A program made the translations under genes and the position numbers. DNA of 64,000 nt from Methylobacterium sp. 17Sr1-1 (GTDB taxonomy: Bacteria > Pseudomonadota > Alphaproteobacteria > Rhizobiales > Beijerinckiaceae): positions 6,407,001 to 6,471,000 of the forward strand of contig NZ_CP029552.1 in NCBI RefSeq assembly GCF_003173775.1. Direction: 5' to 3'. The notes beneath the pieces were generated by a model. That model was not told the DNA's origin. It saw only the letters and a program-made list of their open reading frames with translations, and searched no databases. Numbering within the stretch: position 1 is the stretch's first letter; the number at the start of each line of letters is the position of its first letter. Below are positions 1-8,458 of the stretch, piece after piece.

Positions 1-302
1 CGGAGCGCCGCGTCGTCGAAGCAGGGCAGGTCGTCGTGGACCAGCGAGGCGCAGTGCAGGAGCTCGATGGCGGCGGCCGCCGCGTCCGAGGCGGCGGGGT
101 CGTCGTCGCCGCAGGCGCGGGCGACCGCGAGGCAGAGGCGGGGCCGGATCCGGTGCCCGCCCGGGAAGACCGCGTAGCGGATCGCCTCCGCCAGGCGTGG
201 CGGCGCGCCCGGCGCCTCCGCGTAGGACACGGCCACGTCGAGCGCCCGCTCGATGCGCCGCCCGTGGTCCACGGTTCCCCTCGCTCCGATTCCCGCGATC
301 AT
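1..302 (-). CDS. crtE: Polyprenyl (geranylgeranyl) diphosphate synthase CrtE, N-terminal part, cut by window edge
   Basis: About 100 N-terminal residues on the minus strand, running off the left edge. The translation contains HDDLPCFDD, the first Asp-rich motif (DDxxxxD type) of trans-prenyltransferases, preceded by FPGGHRIRPRL, the usual substrate-binding segment of GGPP synthases. The enzyme would condense IPP with allylic diphosphates to make the C20 carotenoid/bacteriochlorophyll precursor. I chose the ATG at 302 because GGGAGA precedes it at good distance; an in-frame ATG at 323 is possible. It is divergent from crtD-crtC, with a PpsR/CrtJ-type site between them. The crtE assignment rests on that neighbourhood; by domain alone it could be another short-chain prenyl synthase. 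Confidence 0.85.
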   Translation of the reverse strand, partial: MIAGIGARGTVDHGRRIERALDVAVSYAEAPGAPPRLAEAIRYAVFPGGHRIRPRLCLAVARACGDDDPAASDAAAAAIELLHCASLVHDDLPCFDDAAL

Positions 303-343
303 GACGTCTCTCCCGGATGTCATTTCGTTTGAACATCTCAGAC

Positions 344-361
344 TGTCAATTTAGATTGACA
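344..361. promoter_or_regulatory. PpsR/CrtJ-type operator TGT-N12-ACA between crtE and crtD
   Basis: A perfect inverted repeat, TGTCAAT-TTAG-ATTGACA, lies in the 83-bp divergent intergenic region. It matches the TGT-N12-ACA consensus of the redox/light-responsive PpsR/CrtJ family, which represses photosynthesis and carotenoid genes in alphaproteobacteria. Its position 24 bp before the crtD start and 42 bp before crtE would let one dimer control both directions. The regulator gene is not in the window. Confidence 0.75.
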
Positions 362-385
362 CCGTTGCCTCGGGAGATCAACGGC

Positions 386-1866
386 GTGGCGGACGAACGC
401 GTGGTGGTGATCGGGGCGGGCATCGGCGGGCTGGTCGCCGCCCTGAAGCTCGCCGCCGCCGGCCTGCCGGTGACGCTGGTCGAGAAGGAACCGACGCCCG
501 GCGGCAAGATGCGCCGGGTCCAGGCGGGACCGCTCGCGGTCGAGGCCGGCCCGACGGTCTTCACCATGCGCTGGGTCTTCGACGAGATTTTTTCCGAGTG
601 CGGCGCCGATCTCGCCTCCCGCGTCGCCCTCGCCCCCGCGTCGGTGCTCGCCCGCCACGCCTGGAGCGGAAGCGAGCGCCTCGACCTCTTCGCCGATCCC
701 GCCCGCTCCGAGGCCGCGATCGCGGATTTCGCCGGCCCGCGCGAGGCGGAGGGTTTTCGGCGTTTTCGCGATCGGGCCGCGGAGATCTACCGCACCCTGG
801 AGGGCCTGTTCATCCGCGGCCAGCGGCCGAGCCCGGTCGACCTCGCGATGCGGGCCGGGCCCAGGGGCCTGGGCGGGCTGATGCGGATCCAGCCCTTCAC
901 CACGCTCTGGACCGCGCTCGGCGAGCATTTTCGCGATCCGCGCCTGCGCCAGCTCTTCGGCCGCTACGCCACCTATTGCGGCTCCTCGCCCTACGCGGCC
1001 CCCGCGACGCTGATGCTCGTCGCCCATGTCGAGATGGAGGGGGTCTGGACCGTCGCGGGCGGGCTGTCGCGGCTGGCCGCCGCCGTCGCGGATCTCGCCG
1101 CCGAGCGGGGGGCCGTCCTGCGCTACGGCGCGGCCGCGACGGAGATCGTCGTCGCGGGCGGGCGCGTGACCGGCGTCGCCCTCGACACCGGCGAGCGGCT
1201 GGCGGCGACCCGCGTGGTGGCGAATGCCGACGCGGCGGCGCTCGCCGGCGGGCTGTTCGGGAGGGAACCGGCCCGGGCGGTCGATCCGGTGCCGGCGGGC
1301 GGGCGCTCGCTCTCGGCCGTGACCTTCGCGGTGGCGGGCCGGCCTGCGGGCTTCGACCTCGTGCGCCACAACGTGTTCTTCTCGCCCGATTACGGGGCCG
1401 AGTTCGCCGACCTGACCCGGGCCGGCCGCCTGCCGCGGGACCCCACCGTCTATGTCTGCGCGCAGGACCGCCACGACGATGCGGTGCCGTCGCAGTCTCC
1501 GGAAGCCCTGCTCTGCCTCGTCAACGCGCCCGCCCGCGGCGCCGCCTTGCTGCCTGAGGAGATCGCCCGATGCCACGACACGATGAGCCGGCGGCTCTCC
1601 GCCTGCGGCCTGACGATCGCCGAGACGGCGCGGACGACCACGAATCCGGCGGAGTTCGAGACGCTGTTCCCGGCGACGGGCGGAGCGCTCTACGGCCGGG
1701 CCTCGCACGGCTGGATGGCGTCGTTCCGCCGCCCGGGGGCGCGCACGCGCCTGCCGGGGCTGTACCTCGCGGGGGCAGCGTCCATCCGGGGCCGGGCGTG
1801 CCGATGGCGGCGCAATCGGGCCGGCTCGCGGCGGCGAGCGTCCTGCGGGACCTCGGTTCGACCTGA
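386..1866 (+). pseudogene. crtD: Hydroxyneurosporene-type carotenoid desaturase CrtD, single-base frameshift near the C-terminus
   Basis: FAD-dependent phytoene-desaturase-family protein. The dinucleotide-binding motif GAGIGGLVAALKLAAAG is near the N-terminus and GPTVFTMR follows near residue 60, as in CrtD proteins (3,4-desaturation of 1-hydroxycarotenoids in spirilloxanthin-type pathways). Start GTG 386 follows CGGGAG. The frame is intact to LPGLYLAG, then the conserved end GGSVHPGPGVPMAA continues only after adding one base in the G run at 1771-1775. With that base restored the product is 493 aa, normal for the family, and ends at the TGA two bases before crtC. This is either a real one-base deletion or a homopolymer sequencing error; only the last ~31 residues, which include FAD-contacting sequence, are affected. 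Confidence 0.85.
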
Positions 1867-1868
1867 GC

Positions 1869-2762
1869 GTGCCGCCCGGCGGCTACGCCTGGTGGTACGT
1901 CGACGGCGTCAGCGACGACGGGCAGCACGGGATCACCGTCATCGCGTTCCTCGGCAGCGTGTTCTCGCCCTACTACGCCTGGAGCGGGCGCGGGGACCCG
2001 ATCAACCACTCGGCCGTCAACGTGGTGCTGTACGGCCGGCCCAAGGCCTGGGCGATGACCGAGCGCGGCCGCGCGAGCGTCGCCCGTACCGCCACCTCGC
2101 TCGCCATCGGCCCGAGCGCGATGGAGTGGGACGGCACGATGCTGACCATCCGGGTCGACGAGGTGACGAACCCCCTGCCCTCGCGGCTCTCCGGCACCAT
2201 CCGGGTGCGGCCGGCCGGGATCACGCCGGGCCCCTTCACCCTCGACGCGGAGGGCCGCCACCGCTGGTGGCCGCTCGCGCCGTCCTCGCGGATCGAGGTG
2301 GCGCTCGACCGGCCGGGCCTGCAGTGGAACGGCCACGCCTACTTCGACACCAACGACGGCGACGTCCCTCTCGAGGATTCGTTCCGGAGCTGGACCTGGT
2401 CGCGCTCGACGCTCACGCGCGGCGCGGCGATCCTCTACGACGTCGAGCGCCGCGACGGCAGCCGCCAGGACCTGTCGCTGCGCTTCGACCCCGATGGCAC
2501 CCCGCGCCCGATCGAGCCGCCCGTTCCGGCCGCCCTGCCGCCGACGCTGTGGCGCCTCCCCCGCGCCACCCGCAGCGACGACGGCCGGGCCGCGGTGGTG
2601 CGCCGGTTCGAGGACGCGCCGTTCTATTCCCGCTCGCTGCTCTCGGCGCGGATCTGCGGCGAGGCGGTGCGGCCGGTGCACGAGGCCCTCGACCTCGACC
2701 GGTTCACGAACCCGCTGGTGCGCCTGATGCTGCCGTTCCGCATGCCCAGAGCCGTGCGCTGA
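1869..2762 (+). CDS. crtC: Carotenoid 1,2-hydratase CrtC
   Basis: 297 aa. Adds water across the terminal C1-C2 bond of acyclic carotenoids (hydroxyneurosporene/rhodopin synthesis). The opening PPGGYAWWYVDGVSDDG and the segment FLGSVFSPYYAWSGRG are family hallmarks, as is FDTNDGDVPLEDSF further on. The GTG start lies two bases after the crtD stop, so translation is probably coupled. Family proteins often have ~10-20 more residues, and the same frame upstream encodes GPRFDLS without a usual start codon, so the true start may be a nonstandard codon inside crtD. Together with CrtD it supports hydroxylated or methoxylated acyclic carotenoids such as spirilloxanthin-type pigments. Confidence 0.9.
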   Translation: MPPGGYAWWYVDGVSDDGQHGITVIAFLGSVFSPYYAWSGRGDPINHSAVNVVLYGRPKAWAMTERGRASVARTATSLAIGPSAMEWDGTMLTIRVDEVTNPLPSRLSGTIRVRPAGITPGPFTLDAEGRHRWWPLAPSSRIEVALDRPGLQWNGHAYFDTNDGDVPLEDSFRSWTWSRSTLTRGAAILYDVERRDGSRQDLSLRFDPDGTPRPIEPPVPAALPPTLWRLPRATRSDDGRAAVVRRFEDAPFYSRSLLSARICGEAVRPVHEALDLDRFTNPLVRLMLPFRMPRAVR

Positions 2763-2821
2763 CCTCCCTGCGCTGATCCCCCTGCGCTGACCCCGACGCG
2801 CCGCCCCCTCCGGAGACAGCC

Positions 2822-3349
2822 ATGGTCGAGACCGCGAAACTGGAGAAGGCCGAGGCCGAGGGCGGGCGCCTGACGCGGCTCTCCGCCTTCGTCTTCCTGC
2901 ACACCGAGCACGCGATCTACGCCGCCCTCGGCGTGCTCCTGGCGCTCACTGCCGTGATGGCGCTGGTCGACGCCGCCGGCATGACCCTGAAGGCGGTCAC
3001 GGCGGTGGGAGCTGCCGCGCAGCTCCTCGACGTGGTCGACCGGCTGCTGTTCCTGCTGATGCTGGTCGAGATCCTGCACACGGTGCGGGTGTCGATGCGC
3101 TCAGGACGGCTGACCTGCGAGCCGTTCCTGATCGTCGGGCTGATCGCCTCGATCCGGCGCGTCCTCGTCCTCACGCTGCAGACCGCCGAGCAGATGCACG
3201 AATCGGCCTGGACCCCGCAGAAGGAGGCGCTGTTCCGCGCCTCGATGATCGAGCTCGGGGTGCTCGCCGGGCTGATCCTGGTGATGGTGGTGTCGATCTT
3301 CCTGCTCCACCGCGCCCGGGACACCGACGAGCCGGCCGGGAGCGAGTAG
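2822..3349 (+). CDS. PsiE-like (phosphate-starvation-inducible) membrane protein
   Basis: 175 aa integral membrane protein with four hydrophobic segments: roughly residues 33-55 (AIYAALGVLLALTAVMALV), 65-90, 100-122 and 140-165. The layout and the LLFLLMLVEILHTVR segment resemble the PsiE family, whose molecular function is unknown. ATG 2822 follows CCGGAGACAGCC. It lies 59 bp downstream of crtC on the same strand and may be read from the carotenoid operon, though no functional link is evident. Confidence 0.7.
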   Translation: MVETAKLEKAEAEGGRLTRLSAFVFLHTEHAIYAALGVLLALTAVMALVDAAGMTLKAVTAVGAAAQLLDVVDRLLFLLMLVEILHTVRVSMRSGRLTCEPFLIVGLIASIRRVLVLTLQTAEQMHESAWTPQKEALFRASMIELGVLAGLILVMVVSIFLLHRARDTDEPAGSE

Positions 3350-3440
3350 CCCGGCTCTCGTCGCGCGGCCGGCGTGCAACCCCGGGCAGCCGCGCGGCAT
3401 TGATGGGGTTGAGCGTGACACAACCGAGAGGAGGCTCGTG

Positions 3441-3536
3441 ATGGGCTTGCTGTTCTTCCTGGTGTTCGTCTGTCCGTGGATCGTCGTGGCGTTCCTTTCC
3501 ACCCGCGGTACGCTGATGAAGCCGAAGCCGTATTGA
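3441..3536 (+). CDS. 31-residue single-span membrane peptide
   Basis: Small ORF with a strong ribosome-binding site, GAGAGGAGG, seven bases before ATG. The product starts MGLLFFLVFVCPWIVVAFL, a single hydrophobic helix, followed by a short basic tail ending KPKPY. A 18-bp-stem hairpin begins seven bases after the stop, which supports a real short transcription unit. The function is not recognised; it could be a small inner-membrane regulator or simply a conserved small protein of this lineage. Confidence 0.6.
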   Translation: MGLLFFLVFVCPWIVVAFLSTRGTLMKPKPY

Positions 3537-3542
3537 GGCGCT

Positions 3543-3581
3543 GGAGCACCATCCGATCGCGTTGCGATGGGATGGCGCTCC
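3543..3581 (+). terminator. Hairpin after the 31-aa gene, likely terminator or REP
   Basis: Two 18-base arms, starting GGAGCACCATCC and ending GGATGGCGCTCC, pair at 16 of 18 positions around a 3-nt loop. There is no T tract, so it is either a Rho-assisted/nonclassical terminator or an extragenic palindrome. The rest of the 3537-3892 gap holds the REP copy at 3599-3641 and no convincing gene. Confidence 0.5.
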
Positions 3582-3598
3582 AGGTCTTCGATTGTGCC

Positions 3599-3641
3599 GC
3601 ATCGTCCGCGGCGAACCGGTCTCCACTTCGTCGGACGATGC
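3599..3641. repeat. REP-like palindrome, family A copy 1
   Basis: Ten-base perfect arms GCATCGTCCG / CGGACGATGC flank a core containing GAACCGG and CCACTTCG. The same layout and core recur at 34435-34479, so this is a dispersed extragenic palindrome family and not a chance hairpin. Confidence 0.6.
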
Positions 3642-3892
3642 TCCTGGGCGCGCCGGCCGTCTCGGGCCGGCGTGCCGCTCACCCGTTGCGCGGCGATTCC
3701 CCGTGGTGGTCGGGCCCGACGGCCGGCGTGCGGTCGATCGGGACGCCCGCCGGCGTCACCTCGTCCCGCGGAAGGGGCTGCGACGCTCCCGGTCGTCAAC
3801 CTGCCGCGCCACCACCGTGAGGGCGCGGGTGCTTGACATCGCCGCCGCCCGGCCGATGCTCGCGGGGGCGGCAGGCGGAGGCGGACACGGCG

Positions 3893-4225
3893 ATGGACTG
3901 GGCAGCGGCGGCCTACCGGGCGCGCCGGCTCTTCGCGGCCCGCAGGCGCACGATCCCGGAAGACCGGTCCCTCGCGCTGATCGACGCCTTCGCGGCACAG
4001 GGCACGCTGGATCCGGCCGAGATGCTGCGGCACGGCACGGCGGATGCCGTCGCGGCGATCCTCGGCCACGTCACCACGGCGGTCCACGGGCGGGGCCACG
4101 TACCGGCGGCGAACGGCTGGTACCGGCGGGAGGGATCCGCCTTCGTCATTCATCCAGGCTTCGCGATCGCCTGGGCGGGGGCGCGGGCCTGCGAGGCGCC
4201 GCCGCGCGCCGGCGCCGGCCGATGA
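3893..4225 (+). CDS. Hypothetical protein, 110 aa, coupled to the next gene
   Basis: Not recognised. The product is alanine- and arginine-rich, about 110 residues, with a mostly helical N-terminal half (MDWAAAAYRARRLFAARRR) and a short C-terminal segment containing GWYRREGSAFVIHPGFAIAW. No signal peptide or membrane span is evident. ATG 3893 is preceded by GGCGGAGGCGG. The stop overlaps the next start (ATGA), so the two are probably translated together and may act together. Coding-frame base composition matches the neighbours. Confidence 0.55.
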   Translation: MDWAAAAYRARRLFAARRRTIPEDRSLALIDAFAAQGTLDPAEMLRHGTADAVAAILGHVTTAVHGRGHVPAANGWYRREGSAFVIHPGFAIAWAGARACEAPPRAGAGR

Positions 4226-4539
4226 CCCTGCGCGACCGCTACGAGGCCGCGGTGCGCGGCCTGGCGGAGCACGTCGCCGCCCTGCGCCGCGACGGCCTGC
4301 CGCCCGAAGCCATCGCCCGGGCGGCCCACGCCGAGCGCCGCCGCCTCGCGATCCACTACAAGGACCTGACGCCGGAGCCGTACCGCAGCCGCATCGCCGC
4401 GCGGACGACCCGGGTCTACGGCAATCCGGAGGGGCCCTCGATCGCGTTCCTGCGGGCTCAGGGAAAGACCTGGGAGGCGATCATCGCCGGCGCCATGCGC
4501 CCGGGTCCGCCCGTCGGCCTCGCGCCGGAGGACGGGTGA
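4222..4539 (+). CDS. Hypothetical protein, 105 aa
   Basis: Not recognised. It is a cytoplasmic, strongly basic and helical product. It begins MTLRDRYEAAVRGLAEHVAA and has a conserved-looking C-terminal half (IAFLRAQGKTWEAIIAGAM) that reads like a small helical bundle. It overlaps the preceding gene by four bases. No cysteine cluster, helix-turn-helix or nuclease motif could be seen. Pairing with a same-sized unknown gene resembles a two-gene module such as toxin-antitoxin, but nothing in the sequence proves that. Confidence 0.55.
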   Translation: MTLRDRYEAAVRGLAEHVAALRRDGLPPEAIARAAHAERRRLAIHYKDLTPEPYRSRIAARTTRVYGNPEGPSIAFLRAQGKTWEAIIAGAMRPGPPVGLAPEDG

Positions 4540-4625
4540 CGCGGCGGTCGGGCCGGGATCGCCCAACTTCGCCGTCGCGTTTCACCTCATCCGGAGCCAC
4601 GCCCGACCACGCCGCGTGTCATGAG

Positions 4626-4806
4626 CCACTCCCCTTTCCCGGACGACTGAAGCGACAGCGGAAGGAGATCCGGGATCCGGCACAAGAAGTGCCGCGAAGC
4701 GGCTCCATCTATGCAACGTTGCAGACATAGAGACGCTTGGCGACTTTTTCTGCTGGATCCCGGATCTCCTTTCACTTCGTTACAGCCGTCCGGGAAAGGG
4801 CCGTGG
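4626..4806. repeat. Long imperfect inverted repeat (two ~75-bp arms) in the 4540-5113 gap
   Basis: Left arm 4626-4701 and right arm 4733-4806 are inverted copies sharing CCTTTCCCGGAC, AAGGAGATCCGGGATCC and GCGAAGCG-type blocks, with a ~31-base centre that itself contains the palindrome TGCAACGTTGCA. It could form a large cruciform or RNA hairpin. A related single block occurs at 7932-7963. No ORF crosses it convincingly, and I see no gene in the rest of the 574-bp gap before the GST gene. Confidence 0.65.
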
Positions 4807-5113
4807 TTTACAAAGACCCGGCGGCCCGTGCGGCACGTGTCAGACGCCGTGTCGTGTTCCTTGCAGTCTCTGCGACCCGCTCCCGTGATGACGACGAAGA
4901 GCGTGACATCTTTCGGAACCCGTCGAACAGGCTCAAGGGCGAGGCAAGCTGCGCGACGGCAGGCGCATCCATCCCAGGCGTGGACGCTCCGCCTGATTAT
5001 TCCGCTCTCCGCAACGATGAAGTGCAAACGGCGCGCATTCTCCGCGCCGCCTGATCGGATCATCGTGCTCCTCGCGGATCGGGACGGGCCCGGTCCCCCA
5101 AGGGAGCACGGTC

Positions 5114-5728
5114 ATGAAGCTCTACCACCATCCCCTGTCCGGCCACGCCCACCGGGCGCGCCTGTTCCTGTCGCTCGTCGGCGTGCCGCACGAGGCCGTC
5201 GAGGTCGATCTCGCGGCGGGAGCGCACAAGGCGCCGGACTTCCTCGCCCTGAACCCGTTCGGGCAGGTGCCGGTGCTCGACGACGACGGCACGGTCGTCG
5301 CGGATTCGAACGCGATCCTGGTCTACGTCGCCAAGGCGCTCGGGCGGACCGACTGGCTGCCGGAGGACCCGGCCGGTGCGGCCGCCGTCCAGCGCTGGCT
5401 GTCGGTCGCGGCCGGCGAGGTGGCGTACGGCCCGGCCGCCGCGCGGCTCGTCACGGTGTTCGGCGCCGCGTTCAACCCCGAGGAGGTGATCGGCCGGGCC
5501 CACACGCTGCTGCGGCGCCTCGAGGCCCACCTCGCCGGCCGGGACTGGCTGGTGGGCGAGCGCCCGACCATCGCGGATGTCGCGCTCTACAGCTACGTGG
5601 CGCGCGCGCCCGAGGGCAACGTCGACCTGTCGGGCTACAGGCAAGTCGGCGCGTATCTGCGCCGGATCGAGGCCCTGCCGGGCTTCCTGCCCTTCGCCCA
5701 GACGCCGGCCGGCCTCACCGCCGCGTGA
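5114..5728 (+). CDS. Glutathione S-transferase family protein
   Basis: 204 aa, the usual GST length. The N-terminal thioredoxin-like domain (residues 1-78) contains [13 protein letters not shown] with the cis-Pro and the following [11 protein letters not shown] segment that binds the glutamyl part of glutathione. The C-terminal helical domain includes [19 protein letters not shown], the N-capping box (S/TxxD) seen in GSTs. ATG 5114 follows AAGGGAGCACGG. The electrophile substrate cannot be predicted. It is 60 bp upstream of the PPOX-fusion flavoprotein on the same strand and probably shares its transcript. Confidence 0.85.
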   Translation: MKLYHHPLSGHAHRARLFLSLVGVPHEAVEVDLAAGAHKAPDFLALNPFGQVPVLDDDGTVVADSNAILVYVAKALGRTDWLPEDPAGAAAVQRWLSVAAGEVAYGPAAARLVTVFGAAFNPEEVIGRAHTLLRRLEAHLAGRDWLVGERPTIADVALYSYVARAPEGNVDLSGYRQVGAYLRRIEALPGFLPFAQTPAGLTAA

Positions 5729-5788
5729 GCACGCCCGGGCGCGTCCCGCAGGCGCGCCCGCGAGGAGAACGGAACGGAGGAGGACAGC

Positions 5789-7861
5789 ATGAGCGACGAT
5801 CCGAGCCTGCCGGCTTTGCCGGTCTGGCATCCGGGCGAGCGGGCGATCCAGGCGCAGGTCGGCGTCGCCGTCCGCATGGAGGAGGTCGGCCGGCGCGTGG
5901 TGCGGGACCACATGCCCGCGCAGCACCGCGCGTTCTTCGAACAGATCCCCTTCGTCGTCGTCGGCAGCGTCGACGGAGGGGGCGACGCCTGGGCGACGAT
6001 CCTCGCAGGCGTGCCGGGCTTCCTCGCCGCGCCGGACCCGCGCGTCCTCACCCTCGCGGCGCCGGCGGATCCCGCCGATCCGGCGGGCGCGGGCCTGCGC
6101 GCCGGGGAGGCCGTGGGGCTGCTGGGCATCGAGCCGCACACCCGCCGCCGCAACAGGCTCAACGGCCTCGTCCGCGCGGCGACCGACGAGGGTCTCGAAA
6201 TCGCGGTCGATCAGAGCTTCGGCAACTGCCCGCAATACATCCAGCAGCGCGACGCCGCCCTTATCCGCGATCCGCGCACGCCCTTCACGGGCGAGGTCGA
6301 GGGGCGCGACGGGCTCGACGCGGAGGCCCGGGCGACGGTCGAGGCCGCCGACACCTTCTTCGTCGCCTCCTACGTCGATCGCGCGGAGGACGGCCAAAGT
6401 CGGCGTCAGGTCGACGTCTCGCATCGCGGCGGCAAGGCCGGCTTCGTGCGCGTCGCCGCCGACGGCACGCTGACGATTCCCGACTTCGCCGGCAACCTCT
6501 TCTTCGCCACGCTCGGCAACATCCTGACGAACGGCAAGGCCGGCCTGGTCTTCGCCGATTTCGCGACCGGCGACCTGCTGCAGATGACCGGCGAGGCCGA
6601 GGTGATCCTGTCCTCGCCGGAGATCGCCGCCTTCCGGGGCGCCGAGCGGCTCTGGACCTTCCGGCCGCGCCGGGTCGTGCGCCGGCGGGGGGCGCTGCCG
6701 CTGCGCTGGAGCTTGCGGGCGGAGGGCTGGTCGCCGAACGCCCTGGCGACCGGCGACTGGCGCGAGGCCGCCGCGCGGCTGCGCGCCGCCGACGTCGCGA
6801 CGCGGTGGCGCCCGTTCACGGTCACCCGGATCGTCGACGAGAGCCGGACGATCCGCTCCTTCCACCTCCTGCCGGCGGACGGGGCGGGGCTCGTCCCGCA
6901 CCGGGCGGGGCAGCATCTGCCGATCCGCGTGACGCTGCCCGGCGCGGACAGGCCGGTCCTGCGCACCTATACCCTGTCGGGCGCGCCCTCGGACGGGATC
7001 TACCGGATCAGCGTCAAGCGCGACGGCGCGGTGTCCGGCCACCTGCACGACCGTGTTCGGGTCGGCGACACGATCGAGGCGCGGGGGCCGGAGGGCGGCT
7101 TCACCCTCGACCCGCGGGCGCCGCGCCCGGCTCTGCTGCTCGCCGGCGGCGTCGGCGTCACGCCGCTCCTCGCGATGCTGCGCCACCTCGTCCACGCGGG
7201 CCTGCGCCGCGGCGACGTCCGGCCGGCCACCCTGGTCCTGGCCGCCCGCAACCGGGACGAGATGCCCTTCGGGCGGGAATTGGCCGATCTCGCCGCCGCG
7301 TCGGGCGGACGGGTCGGGATCGTGCGGGTGCTGAGCGACCCGGGCGACGCGGTCGCGGGCGTCGACTACGAGGAAGCGGGCCGGATCGACAGGGCTCTCC
7401 TCGCCCGGATCCTGCCCTCGGGGGATGCCGACGCCTATCTGTGCGGCCCGCCCGCCTTCACCCAGGCGCTCTACGACGGCCTGCGCGGCCTGGGCATCCC
7501 CGACGACCGCATCCACGCCGAGGCGTTCGGCCCCTCGGCGCTGGTGCGGGACGCTCCCGCCGCCGCAGCGCCGGAGCGGCCACCGGAATCGGAGGAGCCG
7601 GTGGCGGTCGCCTTCCTGGACTCGTCCAAGGAGGCGCGCTGGTCACCGGGATCCGGGACGCTCCTGGAACTCGCGGAAGGCTGCGGCCTCGACCCGGATT
7701 TCGGCTGCCGGGCCGGCACCTGCGGCACCTGCCGGACCCGGCTCCTCGCCGGGACGGTCACCTACCGGCGCAAGCCCACGGCTCCAGTCGCCGCCGACGA
7801 GGTCCTGATCTGCTGCGCGGTGCCCGCCGCGGGAAGCGGCCCCGTCCAGCTGGCGCTGTAG
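5789..7861 (+). CDS. Three-module flavoprotein: PPOX-like FMN domain + ferredoxin-NADP reductase + 2Fe-2S ferredoxin
   Basis: 690 aa. Residues ~40-230 are a pyridoxamine-phosphate-oxidase-like split barrel (GEAVGLLGIEPHTRRRNRLNG and NCPQYIQQR). Residues ~335-430 form an FAD-binding ferredoxin-reductase domain (RTYTLSGAPSDGIYRISVKR). Residues ~440-560 form the NAD(P) domain (LLLAGGVGVTPLLAML, AYLCGPPAFTQALY). Residues ~600-690 are a plant-type ferredoxin with C640, C645, C648 and C675 or C676 as cluster ligands (CRAGTCGTC). This is a self-contained NAD(P)H-to-FMN/2Fe-2S electron chain of unknown terminal substrate. It lies in one direction with the GST gene, suggesting detoxification chemistry. 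Confidence 0.85.
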   Translation: MSDDPSLPALPVWHPGERAIQAQVGVAVRMEEVGRRVVRDHMPAQHRAFFEQIPFVVVGSVDGGGDAWATILAGVPGFLAAPDPRVLTLAAPADPADPAGAGLRAGEAVGLLGIEPHTRRRNRLNGLVRAATDEGLEIAVDQSFGNCPQYIQQRDAALIRDPRTPFTGEVEGRDGLDAEARATVEAADTFFVASYVDRAEDGQSRRQVDVSHRGGKAGFVRVAADGTLTIPDFAGNLFFATLGNILTNGKAGLVFADFATGDLLQMTGEAEVILSSPEIAAFRGAERLWTFRPRRVVRRRGALPLRWSLRAEGWSPNALATGDWREAAARLRAADVATRWRPFTVTRIVDESRTIRSFHLLPADGAGLVPHRAGQHLPIRVTLPGADRPVLRTYTLSGAPSDGIYRISVKRDGAVSGHLHDRVRVGDTIEARGPEGGFTLDPRAPRPALLLAGGVGVTPLLAMLRHLVHAGLRRGDVRPATLVLAARNRDEMPFGRELADLAAASGGRVGIVRVLSDPGDAVAGVDYEEAGRIDRALLARILPSGDADAYLCGPPAFTQALYDGLRGLGIPDDRIHAEAFGPSALVRDAPAAAAPERPPESEEPVAVAFLDSSKEARWSPGSGTLLELAEGCGLDPDFGCRAGTCGTCRTRLLAGTVTYRRKPTAPVAADEVLICCAVPAAGSGPVQLAL

Positions 7862-7931
7862 GGCGGCGTGCGAGGACGGGACTGCGGATCGTGATGTCCG
7901 GCGCTATCGGCAATGATGGATCCCTGAGCCA

Positions 7932-7963
7932 CTTCCACTTTGTTCCAATCGTCCGGGCAAGGG
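7932..7963. repeat. Dispersed repeat block related to the 4626-4806 inverted repeat; gap 7862-8458
   Basis: The block CTTCCACTTTGTTCCAATCG followed by TCCGGGCAAGGG matches 4768-4800 (TTTCACTTCGTTACAGCCG, then TCCGGGAAAGGG) at most positions. The ~600-bp gap between the fusion flavoprotein and the lipase also holds the palindrome at 8095-8111 and AT-richer DNA around 8020-8130 that could carry promoters. I see no gene in it. Confidence 0.5.
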
Positions 7964-8094
7964 GGAAAAGAGCGGAACGAATTCGCTGGTGAGCAAGTCT
8001 TTGTCGCGCAGAAATCTCGGCTTATGCCAGCGTCGTAGACTTTACGAACAATCAAACACATCGCTGCACTGCGCGGTGCCGTCTCGAACGATCG

Positions 8095-8111
8095 AAGATT
8101 TTAAAAATCTT
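8095..8111. other. AT-rich perfect palindrome
   Basis: AAGATTTT-A-AAAATCTT, 8-base arms around one base, in otherwise GC-rich DNA. It could be an operator or part of a terminator; it is not assigned to a gene. Confidence 0.35.
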
Positions 8112-8458
8112 GCACGACGACACCTTGTGCCGCCACCTCCCGTCAAGCAACTTCTCTGACGGCTCAAGCCCCGATCATCACGGAGCGCCGGCGATGTCGG
8201 CGATACTCGTCACCGTAGCAGAATATCGGCTTGCGGGCCGGTCAGTACCGCCGTATGATTTTACTTGTCACGGCCCGCTCGTTTCCGGGATTGTGCCATG
8301 CAGCGCAAATTCCATCATGAAAACTTGGGCCGCGCCGGGCGCGGTCTACTCGCGGCGAGTCCGTCCGACAGCTGCGACACTGGCGGTGTGTCGCGGGCTG
8401 CGACCGACCGGAGGCGGCCCGCCGCCGCGGGCCCGTCGCGCGCGACTCGGCGCCGGGC

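Noticed and set aside
317..2776. A single 819-codon open frame covering crtD and crtC
   Set aside because: After ~1775 it runs in a non-coding frame through crtC; the conserved crtD end and the crtC protein are in other frames.
3893..4539. Toxin-antitoxin pair from two coupled small genes
   Set aside because: No toxin fold, nuclease residues or antitoxin HTH visible; coupling alone is insufficient.
4711..7992. Very long plus-strand frame across the GST and fusion-flavoprotein genes
   Set aside because: Arg/Gly/Pro-rich shadow translation typical of high-GC DNA; the recognisable domains are in the other frame.
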